A stretch of DNA of 64,000 nt from Reichenbachiella agarivorans (GCF_025502585.1 NZ_CP106679.1:539001-603000); one strand, 5' to 3'. Shown: positions 18,698-27,839, counted from the first letter of the stretch. The notes: a model not told the origin generated them from the sequence alone. Numbers and translations: made by a program.

Positions 18698-19158
18698 TGA
18701 CGAGAGAAAGACTAGACAAAATATTAGAAGCAGTGCTGAGCATGTTGCTCGGACTCATGGTACTCAATGTACTATGGCAGGTAGCTTCCCGCTATTTACT
18801 CAATGACCCGAGCATATTCACGGATGAATTGGCTCGCTACCTACTGATATGGGTAGGGCTGGTTGGAGCAGCCTATGCCAGTGGCAAGCACATGCACGTA
18901 TCTATCGCCCTACTAGAAAGAAAACTAAACGATGAACAGAAGAAGATTCAGAACAAAGTAATCTATGTATTGGTCATTCTTTTTGCAGTCGTGGTTTTGA
19001 TCATCGGAGGGAGTAGATTGGTTTATATCTCCTTCATTCTAGGGCAGCAATCCTCAGCGATGCAGATTCCTTTGGGTTATGTTTACCTCGCGCTCCCACT
19101 CAGCGGACTCTTAGTTTGCTATTACACCATTCATGATTTATTAAACGCCGACAATTGA
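18697..19158 (+). CDS. dctQ: TRAP transporter small permease, DctQ family
   Basis: The 153-residue protein has four hydrophobic segments, with the conserved VLWQVASRYLLNDPSIFTDELARYLLIWVGLVGAA arrangement of DctQ between helices 1 and 2. The ATG used here sits in a TGATG overlap with dctP; a GTG one codon upstream is less likely. It forms the inner-membrane permease with DctM and uses a sodium or proton gradient to take up the acid delivered by DctP. Translational coupling on both sides points to fixed stoichiometry. Confidence 0.92.
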   Translation: MTRERLDKILEAVLSMLLGLMVLNVLWQVASRYLLNDPSIFTDELARYLLIWVGLVGAAYASGKHMHVSIALLERKLNDEQKKIQNKVIYVLVILFAVVVLIIGGSRLVYISFILGQQSSAMQIPLGYVYLALPLSGLLVCYYTIHDLLNADN

Positions 19159-20450
19159 TGGAAAATCTAGAAATATACATCCTGGTTTTGAGTTTCCTAT
19201 CTCTACTCATCATAGGAGTACCCGTAGCATACAGTGTAGGTTTGGCCTCCTTATTTACCATCTTGGTCAATATAGATTCCATGCCAGCATTCACCACCAT
19301 CGCTCAGCGCATGGCGACTGGTTTGGACAGCTTTTCGCTCCTGGCCATTCCATTTTTTGTTCTGGCAGGACAGATCATGAACCAAGGAGGAATTGCACAA
19401 CGACTGATTGCTTTTGCCAAGGCATTGGTGGGCTCATTCCCAGGAGGATTGGCTTATGTCAACATCATAGGAGCGATGCTATTTGGAGCCATCTCTGGTT
19501 CGGCAATGGCTGCTGTATCGGCTATCGGAGGTACTTTGGGTCCAAGGATGGAAAAAGAAGGCTATGAAAAATCATACAGCGCGGCAGTAAATATTACCTC
19601 ATCGACTACTGGTTTGATTATTCCTCCGTCCAACATTCTGATTGTTTATTCATTGGCAAGTGGTGGTGTTTCTATCTCAGCATTGTTCTTGGCTGGTTAC
19701 ATTCCTGGCATATTGATGGGATTGGCATTGATGCTGGTCGCTGCTGTCTATGCACAAATCAAGAAATACCCACGAGGAGACAAAGCTTCTCTTAGAAACA
19801 TACTGGTGACTTTTGTCCAAGCTTTACCAAGTTTGATGATGCTGGTCGTCGTGATTGGTGGAATCGTCGTAGGAATCTTCACCGCTACGGAGGCATCAGG
19901 TATTGCCGTACTTTACACGCTGATTCTTTCCTTGATCTACAAGGAGCTTTCTTTCGAGAAAATCAGACAAATCGCCATTGGTTCTGTGGGCACTACCTCT
20001 GTAGTGACCTTGCTCATCGCATGCTCGATGAGTATGTCATGGGTGATGGCCTATGCTGACATCCCACAAGCGGTTACCTCAGCTTTGCTGACCGTATCAG
20101 ACAACCCGATCATCATTTTGCTACTCATCAATATCCTCTTACTATTTGTAGGTATATTCATGGATATGACGCCAGCAGTTTTGATTTTTACGCCGATATT
20201 TTTGCCAGTTACTACTTCTATTGGTATTGATCCGATTCATTTTGGGATCGTGATGATCATGAACCTATGCATCGGTCTATGTACACCTCCAGTTGGTTCT
20301 GTATTGTTTGTAGGTATCGGGGTAGCGGGCATTTCTTTGGAAAAAGTACTAAAACCCATGCTACCACTTTTTATCGCAATGATCGCAGTCCTGATGCTGG
20401 TGACTTATATTCCAGAACTCAGTTTGTATTTACCAAGACTATTTGATTAA
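19158..20450 (+). CDS. dctM: TRAP transporter large permease, DctM family
   Basis: The 430-residue protein has about 11-12 hydrophobic helices and the family hallmarks GVPVAYSVGLASL near the N-terminus, GAISGSAMAAVSAIGGTLGP, TGLIIPPSNILIVYS (helical hairpin with the sodium-site type GxxxPPS) and MNLCIGLCTPPVGSVLF near the end. The start ATG overlaps the dctQ stop as TGATG. It is the transport-competent subunit of the TRAP system. No terminator hairpin is evident before the next gene, 116 bp downstream. Confidence 0.94.
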   Translation: MENLEIYILVLSFLSLLIIGVPVAYSVGLASLFTILVNIDSMPAFTTIAQRMATGLDSFSLLAIPFFVLAGQIMNQGGIAQRLIAFAKALVGSFPGGLAYVNIIGAMLFGAISGSAMAAVSAIGGTLGPRMEKEGYEKSYSAAVNITSSTTGLIIPPSNILIVYSLASGGVSISALFLAGYIPGILMGLALMLVAAVYAQIKKYPRGDKASLRNILVTFVQALPSLMMLVVVIGGIVVGIFTATEASGIAVLYTLILSLIYKELSFEKIRQIAIGSVGTTSVVTLLIACSMSMSWVMAYADIPQAVTSALLTVSDNPIIILLLINILLLFVGIFMDMTPAVLIFTPIFLPVTTSIGIDPIHFGIVMIMNLCIGLCTPPVGSVLFVGIGVAGISLEKVLKPMLPLFIAMIAVLMLVTYIPELSLYLPRLFD

Positions 20451-20566
20451 AATATGGTGATCGATTAGCTAAGTCGAAAAAAATACTTACTTTAGGAATC
20501 CCGATCCCCTCCTACCTGATTTTCCTGTATTTGATGAAAGATTAAGACAACATAATTACTAGAAGC

Positions 20567-21529
20567 ATGAGAAAGACAGGACTATTTTATCTATTGTTGA
20601 TATTTGTGACCCACCTATCAATGGGTCAAAGCATTAAAGTCGGATTACTTTTTGACCAATTTGCCAGTGCAAGGTGGGAAGTAGACGCTGGCAATCTAAA
20701 AGAAGAATTTAGCAAACTAGGAGTCGAAACTATACTCAAAGTCGCACATTCCAGTATTGAAAAACAAATTGCCCAAACTCAGGAACTGGTCGACGAAGGA
20801 GTCAACGCCATCATTGTAGTAGCAGTAGATGGCAGCAACTCTTCCGCCATCATAGACATTGCCAAAGCCAACAATGTAATCGTAGTGGCATACGACCGCC
20901 CTATCTTGGACAATCGTGTAGACCTTTACGTTTCCTACAACAACCTGGAGGTAGGTAAGATGCAGGCCAAATCTATGATGGAGACCGTAAAAAATGGAAA
21001 CATCATTCTGATCAATGGCCCTGTGGCAGACATCAACGCTATCCAATTCAGAAAAGGTCACTTGGAAACCCTCAAACCTTATGTAGAATCTGGTCAAATC
21101 AAGATCGTTCAAGATTTGGTATTGGACAACTGGAGTGATGTAAGCGCACTCATGAGACTATATGAGGTCGCACCTGACTTTACACAAATCAAAGGTGTAA
21201 TATCAGCCGTGGATTGGTTCAACGATGCGGCCATCGAATATGCAGGTGACTCAGCGATATTTACAAACATCTACATGACAGGACAAGACCCCTCTACCGC
21301 TACGGCCATCAAAATTGAAAAGGGAATTCAAAACATGACCGTTTTCAAGCCGATAGATGTACTATCCAAAAAAGCGGCTGAAATGACCATGGCCAGGTTA
21401 AAGAAACAGGAGATCAAAGGGCTACAAAACTACAGCATCGGTGAGTACACACTGAGCAGTTACCTATTCAACCCTATATTCATTGACAAAAACAACCTCA
21501 ACGAATACAGGAGCCAATTCAACAAATAA
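20567..21529 (+). CDS. Orphan periplasmic sugar-binding protein, XylF/RbsB type
   Basis: The 320-residue precursor has a signal peptide (cleavage near MGQS, residue 21) and a type I periplasmic-binding fold (Peripla_BP_4): KVGLLFDQFASARW, GVNAIIVVAVDGSNS, VVAYDRPILDNRVDLYVSYNN, INGPVADINA and TGQDPSTATAIKI. The YDRPI and GQD.. segments resemble D-xylose-binding XylF. No ABC ATPase or permease is encoded nearby, so it may deliver sugar to a distant transporter or act as a periplasmic sensor ligand carrier. It may be read from its own promoter or through from dctM. It ends 7 bp from the convergent lactonase gene. Confidence 0.8.
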   Translation: MRKTGLFYLLLIFVTHLSMGQSIKVGLLFDQFASARWEVDAGNLKEEFSKLGVETILKVAHSSIEKQIAQTQELVDEGVNAIIVVAVDGSNSSAIIDIAKANNVIVVAYDRPILDNRVDLYVSYNNLEVGKMQAKSMMETVKNGNIILINGPVADINAIQFRKGHLETLKPYVESGQIKIVQDLVLDNWSDVSALMRLYEVAPDFTQIKGVISAVDWFNDAAIEYAGDSAIFTNIYMTGQDPSTATAIKIEKGIQNMTVFKPIDVLSKKAAEMTMARLKKQEIKGLQNYSIGEYTLSSYLFNPIFIDKNNLNEYRSQFNK

Positions 21530-21536
21530 GACTTTA

Positions 21537-22646
21537 CTACTTTTTCAGAAATTTAATGCACTGAGGAGATACCACACCGTGGATCTCCTCTACTTTTTTG
21601 TACAAACCCGTCTCGGTATCCAAGTCCAAAACACTGATAAAGTCCGATCGCTTGTTGGCCACCAGAATGTACTCTCCAGATGGCTCGATCTCAAATGCCC
21701 TTGGCCACTCCCCTCCACATGATCTAATGTCTACCACTATCAAGTCACCACTCTCTGGATTTATCTGACAAATCGCCAAACTATTGTCGCCTCGATTAGA
21801 AGCATACAAATATTGTCCGTCTGGGGTGATGTGTATGTCGGCCGACTTATTGAACTCAGTAAAGTCTGATGGTAGAATGCTAACCACTCCAATCAAATCC
21901 CCGATCCCTTTCTCCGAATCAAAATGATACGCCATGACATGACCAGTCAATTCTGCCAAGACATAGATGTATCGGTTATTGGGATGAAAAGCCACATGTC
22001 TGGGTCCATAACCTGCCTCCACTTGCGTGACAGATACGGGCTGGGGATTAAACTCCCCTGTCTGAGAAACACGGTAGGTCAACACTTGATCCACACCCAA
22101 ATCAGTCACCACGACCAGATCTCCCTCCGGCGCAGGCAATATCATGTGCGTATGCGCTTTTTCTTGTCTCTCTGTGTTGATACTGGATCCCTCATGTTGC
22201 ACACGACTGATTTCATCTCCCAAACGACCTGCTGCATCCAGTGCATAACTCACCGCTGTACCAGATGAATAATAAGCCACCATCAAGTACTGTCTATTGT
22301 CCGCAAGGCCGACATAGCAAGGACCATCACCCGTCAATCCGATCTGGTTGATCAGGCTGAGTTGACCAGTCGACACATCTATTTGATACCCCTGAATACC
22401 CTCTCCATTGATGCTGTAGAGTCGCTGATTTTCTGCATCTATTGTCAAGTACGATGAGGTTTTAATCGTGGATTCTTTGGAAACATAATTCAATTTTCCT
22501 GTTGAAGGATTCCAGTTGTAGATTCCAATGCCCGATTCATCCACATCACTGCTCGAAGAAACATATACCCAATATTCATCTGCACCTTGATACAGACCAC
22601 AGGACATCAGAAAAGTAAGAAACAAAATCAGCAAGCTACGTATCAT
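21537..22646 (-). CDS. Lactonase, YbhE/6-phosphogluconolactonase-like beta-propeller lipoprotein
   Basis: I start at the ATG giving MIRSLLILFLTFLMSCG, a lipoprotein signal with Cys16; the frame extends 8 codons upstream. The mature part is about 350 residues of seven-bladed propeller (Lactonase, PF10282) with GPRHVAFHPNNRYIYVLAEL, DIHITPDGQYLYASNRGDNSLA and RAFEIEPSGEYILVANKRSD repeats. Family members hydrolyse sugar lactones, and an exported lipoprotein version probably acts on aldonolactones or uronolactones in the periplasm, although several members have no shown activity. It is convergent with the sugar-binding protein, 7 bp apart, with no room for a separate terminator. Confidence 0.8.
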   Translation of the reverse strand: MIRSLLILFLTFLMSCGLYQGADEYWVYVSSSSDVDESGIGIYNWNPSTGKLNYVSKESTIKTSSYLTIDAENQRLYSINGEGIQGYQIDVSTGQLSLINQIGLTGDGPCYVGLADNRQYLMVAYYSSGTAVSYALDAAGRLGDEISRVQHEGSSINTERQEKAHTHMILPAPEGDLVVVTDLGVDQVLTYRVSQTGEFNPQPVSVTQVEAGYGPRHVAFHPNNRYIYVLAELTGHVMAYHFDSEKGIGDLIGVVSILPSDFTEFNKSADIHITPDGQYLYASNRGDNSLAICQINPESGDLIVVDIRSCGGEWPRAFEIEPSGEYILVANKRSDFISVLDLDTETGLYKKVEEIHGVVSPQCIKFLKK

Positions 22647-22720
22647 GTCGGTGTATTTACAATCCGACACAAGTTATATTTTCCCTCTGGAATCAAAAAA
22701 ATGTGATCGAAAGAGTTGAT

Positions 22721-22740
22721 CATTTTGTACGATCCTACCC
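22721..22740 (+). promoter_or_regulatory. Degenerate copy of the PUL promoter element
   Basis: CATTTTGTACGAT followed by CCTACCC matches the elements before the TIG lipoprotein gene (26333-26353) and susC (42324-42345). The first TGTAC half is intact and the second is degenerate. It lies about 100 bp before the lyase start codon. It is a candidate HTCS binding site. Confidence 0.55.
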
Positions 22741-22842
22741 CTTCTTTCGGATTTTCAATAGGTTACGAATTCCTAATTTTCAGATATGAAATTCTAAAAA
22801 GTGTGCAAGGTGCACACTCTTACTATCAACTAATTTTTAAGC

Positions 22843-24888
22843 ATGATGAAAACAAGATTACTTTATCTAGGCATAGGATTATTCCTATCCTTGAGCTCAC
22901 AAGCAACCACCTACAACTGTAATACGGTGCAACAAATCCTAGACGCCCTCGCAGCAGTCAGTGCGGGTGACGAAATTGTCATCGCATCTGGAACTTATAC
23001 TTCCTCCGCATCGATCAACGCTGCTTACTATTACTCTGGAGCCAACGGCACTGCCTCCAATCCTATCACGATTCGAGGGGCCTCTTCGTCAAACCGTCCG
23101 CATCTGAAAGGAACCTCAATCAGCAGCAGAACAGTCTTGAGGATTGAGGGTGACTATTGGATTGTCAAAGATCTAGAAATATCCACCGGACAAAAAGGAT
23201 TGGTATTTGACAACTCCAATTACAGCAAAGCCATCCACTGTTCCATTCATACTTTTGGCAATGAAGCCGTACATGTGAGAGATGGCTCAGATTACGTAAC
23301 CATCGATGATTGCAGCATCTATGATACAGGCAATGTCAGCCCTGGTTTTGGAGAAGGGGTCTACATAGGCACTGACAAAGGATCATGGAGCAGCTACGAT
23401 CCATCCGTAGATCACACGACCGTCAAAAACTGCACCATCGGCCCTGACATCAGAGCCGAGGCTTTTGACATCAAAGAAGGTACCAGCGAAACCATCGTAG
23501 AGTATAACACTGTCCATGGACAAGGTATCTCAGGTGATAATTATGCGGATTCCTTCATAGACTTGAAAGGCACACGTACCTACGTCAGGTACAACACCTT
23601 CAATCAAAATAACGAACCCATCATCACCAAAGGAATCGCAGTAACAGATCGGAGTGTTGATCTATCTGGCTATGACCATGTGGTACACAACAATACCTTC
23701 AACATGGATGGCAGCACGGGCAACGTACTAGAAGCCTACAGCGGCACATCCAATGTCTATGCTTTCGACAATAACCGAAATCCCTCAGGAGATCTGTACA
23801 ACAACCGCGTGACAGAATCTTGCCCTACGTGGTATGGCTTCTGCAATGGTGGTGGCAGCAACAGTCTCCCGACAGTCTCGATCACATCACCATCCAATGG
23901 TGCCACATTCACAGCAGGAGCCAATGTGGTGATCACCGCTACGGCTAGTGACAGTGATGGCAGCATCGCCAAAGTAGAATTCTACAATGGATCGACCAAA
24001 CTGTCAGAGGACAGCTCCAGTCCCTACAGCTATACTTGGAGCAATGTCGCAGCAGGCAGCTACAACCTCTCTGTCAAAGCCATCGACAATGACAATGCCA
24101 GCAAGACTGCTGCTGTATCCATCACAGTCAACACCAGTGGTGGAGGTGGCAGTTCGTCCGATTTGAGTGTGGCCTACGAATGTGGTGACACCAACCCTAA
24201 TGACAACAGCATCAAACCCTACGTCCAAATTGTCAACGACGGCTCTTCATCCGTCGCATACAATACCTTGAAAATGAGGTACTGGTTTACCATGGAAGGA
24301 TCAGCTACACCTAAATTCTATTGCGACTATGCGGCTCTTGGCAAATCCTATATAGCTGGCAGTTTCGTCAATACGTCCGGCAGCAATTATTATCTGGAGG
24401 TCTCCTTTGCATCTGGTGCTGGATCACTCTCTGCCAATGATGACTCTGGGAATATCAAGTTGAGAATCACGAAATCGGATTGGTCCAACCACAACGAAAC
24501 GAATGATTATTCCTTTGACCCCAGCTACACCTCCTATGCTGATTTTGACAAAATCACTTTGTATCAAAATGGCAACCTGATCTGGGGAGATGAACCGAGT
24601 GGTGCTGCCAGAAGCAGGAGTGCTGAGATATATGCAGACGAATTGCTTCTATCTGAGACCTTGATTTATCCCAATCCAACCCAAGATCTGCTCACGATTC
24701 GTCCTGACCAAAAATATGCAGGAGGACAGATGAAAATCATGAGCTTGACAGGGCAAGAGGTTTATTCAGAAATCCTTCCGATAGACACTGACCTTCGGGT
24801 CGACACGCAAAACCTCTCGCGTGGTTTCTACTTGGTCGTCCTCAGCAAAGACGCTCACCAACATAAGTTGAGAATACTGAAACAATAA
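22843..24888 (+). CDS. Secreted right-handed beta-helix protein with CBM3, putative polysaccharide lyase
   Basis: The 681-residue protein has, in order: a signal peptide (to about 21); a right-handed parallel beta-helix (about 22-335) with pectate-lyase/chondroitinase-B-like features, such as the NTVQQILDAL start, YTVR-type turns and repeats like VKDLEIST, IDDCSIYDTG and VEYNTVHGQG; a bacterial Ig-like domain (about 343-432); a family 3 carbohydrate-binding module (about 437-588) whose IKPYVQIVNDGSSSVAYN and LKMRYWFT are classic CBM3 strands; and a type IX secretion C-terminal sorting domain (about 605-681, YPNPTQDLL). It is probably an extracellular or surface-attached enzyme on a cellulose-containing wall. 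A lyase role is inferred from fold and context. I cannot assign a PL family or substrate. Confidence 0.78.
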   Translation: MMKTRLLYLGIGLFLSLSSQATTYNCNTVQQILDALAAVSAGDEIVIASGTYTSSASINAAYYYSGANGTASNPITIRGASSSNRPHLKGTSISSRTVLRIEGDYWIVKDLEISTGQKGLVFDNSNYSKAIHCSIHTFGNEAVHVRDGSDYVTIDDCSIYDTGNVSPGFGEGVYIGTDKGSWSSYDPSVDHTTVKNCTIGPDIRAEAFDIKEGTSETIVEYNTVHGQGISGDNYADSFIDLKGTRTYVRYNTFNQNNEPIITKGIAVTDRSVDLSGYDHVVHNNTFNMDGSTGNVLEAYSGTSNVYAFDNNRNPSGDLYNNRVTESCPTWYGFCNGGGSNSLPTVSITSPSNGATFTAGANVVITATASDSDGSIAKVEFYNGSTKLSEDSSSPYSYTWSNVAAGSYNLSVKAIDNDNASKTAAVSITVNTSGGGGSSSDLSVAYECGDTNPNDNSIKPYVQIVNDGSSSVAYNTLKMRYWFTMEGSATPKFYCDYAALGKSYIAGSFVNTSGSNYYLEVSFASGAGSLSANDDSGNIKLRITKSDWSNHNETNDYSFDPSYTSYADFDKITLYQNGNLIWGDEPSGAARSRSAEIYADELLLSETLIYPNPTQDLLTIRPDQKYAGGQMKIMSLTGQEVYSEILPIDTDLRVDTQNLSRGFYLVVLSKDAHQHKLRILKQ

Positions 24889-24912
24889 TTCCTGCTATTC
24901 TATACATACTTC

Positions 24913-24942
24913 AAATCCCCGTGTCGATTGACATGGGGATTT
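24913..24942 (+). terminator. Terminator after the CBM3 lyase gene
   Basis: This is a 13-bp stem with one G-T wobble (arms 24913-24925 and 24930-24942), a 4-nt loop and a T-rich tail, 24 nt after the stop codon. Confidence 0.8.
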
Positions 24943-25123
24943 TCTTTTGTCAATTGCATTGGACTGGCTGATTTGATACCCCCTGCTAGGTATAAAAAGG
25001 ATAAATACAAATAATATTCTGTCACGGCTGTTTTTATCATTCCATGCAAAACATCTACCATGGAGCATTTTTCCTAGGCGCAAAGCACTGTACAAGGCGG
25101 ATTACTGTATTACTATGATAGTG

Positions 25124-25146
25124 CTTCGACTTTACAAAAGTCGAAG
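25124..25146 (-). terminator. Hairpin after the putative immunity gene
   Basis: This is a perfect 10-bp inverted repeat (arms 25124-25133 and 25137-25146, 3-nt loop) lying 14 bp past the 3' end of the minus-strand gene at 25160-25834. Confidence 0.6.
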
Positions 25147-25159
25147 AGCGAAGGGGTAC

Positions 25160-25834
25160 TTACAGATTATATTTTGGTTTTATGGAAGGTAAGACCTCTT
25201 TTAGTTTTGACCAATAAGGTTGCCATTCTTCTAGTAATTGTACAGTTGTAAACTTCATTTCACAGTAATTCATCTTCTTTTGAAAATTTGGATCGTTACA
25301 TAATTTAGAAATTATTACCCCTCTAAAGAGTCTATCCCCCATACCACTTAATATACCATTCCAATCTTCTCCCTCAGACTCCAAGCGATCCATCTCGGCC
25401 AATACATTGGGAAGAAAACTATACCTCTCTATAAACGCTTTACCTTCATTTTCTATGTAGGAAATATATGAAGTCGCAAAATCTTCTGCTTCTTTTTGTG
25501 TCTCAAGAATTCGTTCATTCAAGCTATCGGGTAAATCACTAAATTTGATAGTTGGTAGATGATACTTCTCTTTCTTTTTCGACTGAATTAAATCATTCGT
25601 CGGAATTCCAATTCTTAAAATATAATCTTCAATATCGTAATGAGTTAAGAACATAGGAGCCACTCCTATCATGCCACTTGAGTAGAAGTTGAAAAAAAAG
25701 TGAACCACTAAATTGTTGTTGGTATTCAAAACGTATGTAGGATCTCCGCCTGATAAAAATGGCGTATAACCTTTGCCCACAAGATAAGGGGTTAATACCC
25801 CGAAAAAAACACTTTTCCTTTCCGTTTTATTCAT
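25160..25834 (-). CDS. Putative immunity protein for the adjacent toxin remnant
   Basis: The ATG at 25834 gives a 224-residue protein (MNKTERKSVFFGVLTPYL); a TTG three codons upstream is less likely. It has no signal peptide, no membrane helix and no family I recognise, and it is rich in aromatic residues and Lys/Glu. It begins 5 nt after the stop of a broken toxin-like nuclease tip (25840-26365) on the same strand, which is the standard toxin-immunity order in polymorphic toxin systems, and size and acidity fit. AT content appears higher than in the flanking PUL genes, which suggests transfer. The role is inferred from position only. Confidence 0.5.
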   Translation of the reverse strand: MNKTERKSVFFGVLTPYLVGKGYTPFLSGGDPTYVLNTNNNLVVHFFFNFYSSGMIGVAPMFLTHYDIEDYILRIGIPTNDLIQSKKKEKYHLPTIKFSDLPDSLNERILETQKEAEDFATSYISYIENEGKAFIERYSFLPNVLAEMDRLESEGEDWNGILSGMGDRLFRGVIISKLCNDPNFQKKMNYCEMKFTTVQLLEEWQPYWSKLKEVLPSIKPKYNL

Positions 25835-25839
25835 ACAAT

Positions 25840-26365
25840 TCAATTTTTATTTGGCTTATATATGTAACCTTTATAGTCATTCACAGAGATTTCTGATATA
25901 TCAATTGAAGCTTTACCCTGATCACTTACTTTGTATGTTTTAATCTTAGCATTGGTTAAATTATCACTTTCTAATAAGCTCACATTCTTATTTGATGCAC
26001 TTTTACCTTGGGCTCTATATTTTAACTTCAAATCTTCCCCATTTGCCAATTTCTTCCATCCCTCCTTTTGACGAGGTGTATAGCTTGTGCCTGAGCTCAA
26101 CTTAGTCTCAATAATAATGATATCTTCTATTCCATCAGGTGTTTGCCTTACCAAAACAATATCCGCCTTCTGTTATTAAAGGTACTTCTTTATAGATGTC
26201 GTACTCTTTTAACGCCGCAGAGCTTATTCCTACTTTTTCAGCCAAATCATCAAACAGCTGTCCTGTCTCATCATTACAAGTGTATACAATATCGTAGGAC
26301 ACATTCTGCCCTCCAATAAGCCATTTTCCTACCTTTTGTACGATTGTGTACCCATTTCTGAATTT
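25840..26365 (-). pseudogene. Decayed polymorphic-toxin C-terminal nuclease domain
   Basis: Two minus-strand frames together encode a toxin tip. The upstream part (26365 down to about 26165, no start codon) reads VGKWLIGGQNVSYDIV... to VPLITEGG. The downstream part (from about 26163 to 25840) reads ADIVLVRQTPDGIEDIIIIE followed by TKLSSGTSYTPRQKEGW. A change of frame near 26163 joins them. The pattern D...x-IIIIETK fits a PD-(D/E)xK-type or related toxin nuclease core. There is no N-terminal delivery region (RHS, VgrG or PAAR), so the gene is both 5'-truncated and frameshifted. The TTG that opens the second frame is unlikely to be a true start. The nuclease call is an inference from short motifs. 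Confidence 0.6.
26333..26353 (+). promoter_or_regulatory. PUL promoter element before the TIG lipoprotein gene
   Basis: TTTTGTACGATTGTGTACCC holds a direct repeat TGTAC-GATTG-TGTAC (one helical turn apart). It is almost identical to the element upstream of susC and lies 64-97 bp before the possible start codons of the TIG protein. It overlaps the 5' edge of the toxin relic on the other strand. Confidence 0.65.
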
Positions 26366-26449
26366 TTAGAATCCCAAACTCAGCTAACTATGAGGACAAC
26401 AAAATGAAAGATAAACATGAATACAAATTACTCTTATTTACAAAGAAAA

Positions 26450-27721
26450 ATGAAAAGAGCAATGCTGCTGGTAGCATCGATTGCTTTGACTACTCTAGCA
26501 GTGTCTTGTTCTGAAGACAAGGACGATCCGACTCCCATTCCTGTCGTGACAGCCATCAATCCTACAAGTGGTGAGCCTGGTGACAATGTCACCATTACAG
26601 GTGTTGATATGGATGCCGCTACATCAGTAACATTCAATGGCGTAGCTGCGACGATCGTCTCCAACAGTGCTACTGAGATCGTAGCTACAGTGCCTGAAGA
26701 CGCTACCACAGGAAAAGTATCTGTGACCACAGCAGGTGGAGTAGGTGTCAGCCCTGATGAATTCACTGTTGTCATAGCAGGAGCAGTACAAGTAGAGTCA
26801 ATCAGCTCTATCTCTGCTGTCGTAGGCGACAATATAACCTTGACGGGTATAGACATGATGACGGTATCTTCTGTCAAAATCGGGGCGGTAGAAGCTACCA
26901 TCGTAGAAACAACTGAGACGACTGCCACAGTCACTGTCGGAGAAGGCAGCATGTTGGGACTCAACAACTTCACCATCGTCAACAATGGTGGAACGACTAC
27001 CACCTCTACCGAGACGCTTCCTTTTTATGTCATCAAGAAGATCGATGAGGCATTCTGGGGTACATTTGACAACCCTGAAGCAGATGCGCGTGCCTTCGGT
27101 GGTGGTGGAGCTGATCCAGAGGAATCTACTGCACATGATATCAGTTCAGCGGTAGTTGATATCGCAGAATACCTACCCACTGCAATAGATGGCAATTTCT
27201 TCCACATGGAGGGATACAGTTCCACAACCATATCGGGATCATACATGACGCAGCGTTTTACTGGATCTCAAACCGCTGGTGTATTTACAGACTTTTTTGG
27301 AGATGCTTCAGTAGATGATATTTATTTCAACGTGCAAATCAACTTTGGCAACCTGCCTGATGGATACAAGACTTCTGAGATTCCAGAAGATGTGCTTTGT
27401 GATTTCAGAATCAGAGATATTGTCAACAATGATGATTTCGAATACTATCCTACTTGGATTGGATTGGAAGCCATGGGTTATACTCCTGACGAAAACGGCT
27501 GGTGGAGCCTTTCTATCCCACTGTCTATGTTCGTTGATGGTAGCTTGACTATTGACAACTTTGATGCCGAGCAAGTGCAGAGATTTGGGATCGCCAATCG
27601 TAGAAACTACGGTACAGGTGGAACCGCTGGTGTGACTGTCACTGCTGCTGATGGTGGTGTTTTGGCCACTACGAGCTTTGACAATGCCATCATCACAGTG
27701 GGCGGCCCGATGTACAAATAA
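26450..27721 (+). CDS. IPT/TIG-domain surface lipoprotein, putative glycan-binding protein of the PUL
   Basis: I choose the ATG at 26450 (MKRAMLLVASIALTTLAVSC), which puts a lipobox Cys at residue 20; an ATG 11 codons earlier (26417) is also possible. Cys is followed by SEDKDD, an acidic tail like the Bacteroidota surface lipoprotein export signal. Two IPT/TIG Ig-like domains follow (about 28-110 and 113-190, with PTSGEPGDNVTITG and SAVVGDNITLTG), then a C-terminal domain (about 195-423) with aromatic and Asp-rich loops, as in PUL surface glycan-binding proteins. It shares a promoter element with susC. I infer a role in binding the target glycan at the cell surface. It is not next to susCD, which is unusual. 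Confidence 0.72.
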   Translation: MKRAMLLVASIALTTLAVSCSEDKDDPTPIPVVTAINPTSGEPGDNVTITGVDMDAATSVTFNGVAATIVSNSATEIVATVPEDATTGKVSVTTAGGVGVSPDEFTVVIAGAVQVESISSISAVVGDNITLTGIDMMTVSSVKIGAVEATIVETTETTATVTVGEGSMLGLNNFTIVNNGGTTTTSTETLPFYVIKKIDEAFWGTFDNPEADARAFGGGGADPEESTAHDISSAVVDIAEYLPTAIDGNFFHMEGYSSTTISGSYMTQRFTGSQTAGVFTDFFGDASVDDIYFNVQINFGNLPDGYKTSEIPEDVLCDFRIRDIVNNDDFEYYPTWIGLEAMGYTPDENGWWSLSIPLSMFVDGSLTIDNFDAEQVQRFGIANRRNYGTGGTAGVTVTAADGGVLATTSFDNAIITVGGPMYK

Positions 27722-27745
27722 TCATTACGTTTTAGTTTATAAAAT

Positions 27746-27777
27746 AAACAGGCGAGCCAAATGGCTCGCCTGTTTTT
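27746..27777 (+). terminator. Terminator after the TIG lipoprotein gene
   Basis: This is a perfect 14-bp GC-rich inverted repeat (arms 27746-27759 and 27762-27775, 2-nt loop) ending in TTTTT. It can act on the convergent Fic transcript too. Confidence 0.9.
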
Positions 27778-27839
27778 GTATTGTTATCAAAGAATCGTAA
27801 ATCACTAAAAGCGACAACTATTTGTCAATTGCTACAGTT

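Noticed and set aside
26434-27003. 189-codon antisense frame in the TIG lipoprotein gene
   Set aside because: Low-complexity Val/Thr/Pro reading opposite a clear lipoprotein gene; shadow of repetitive TIG codons.
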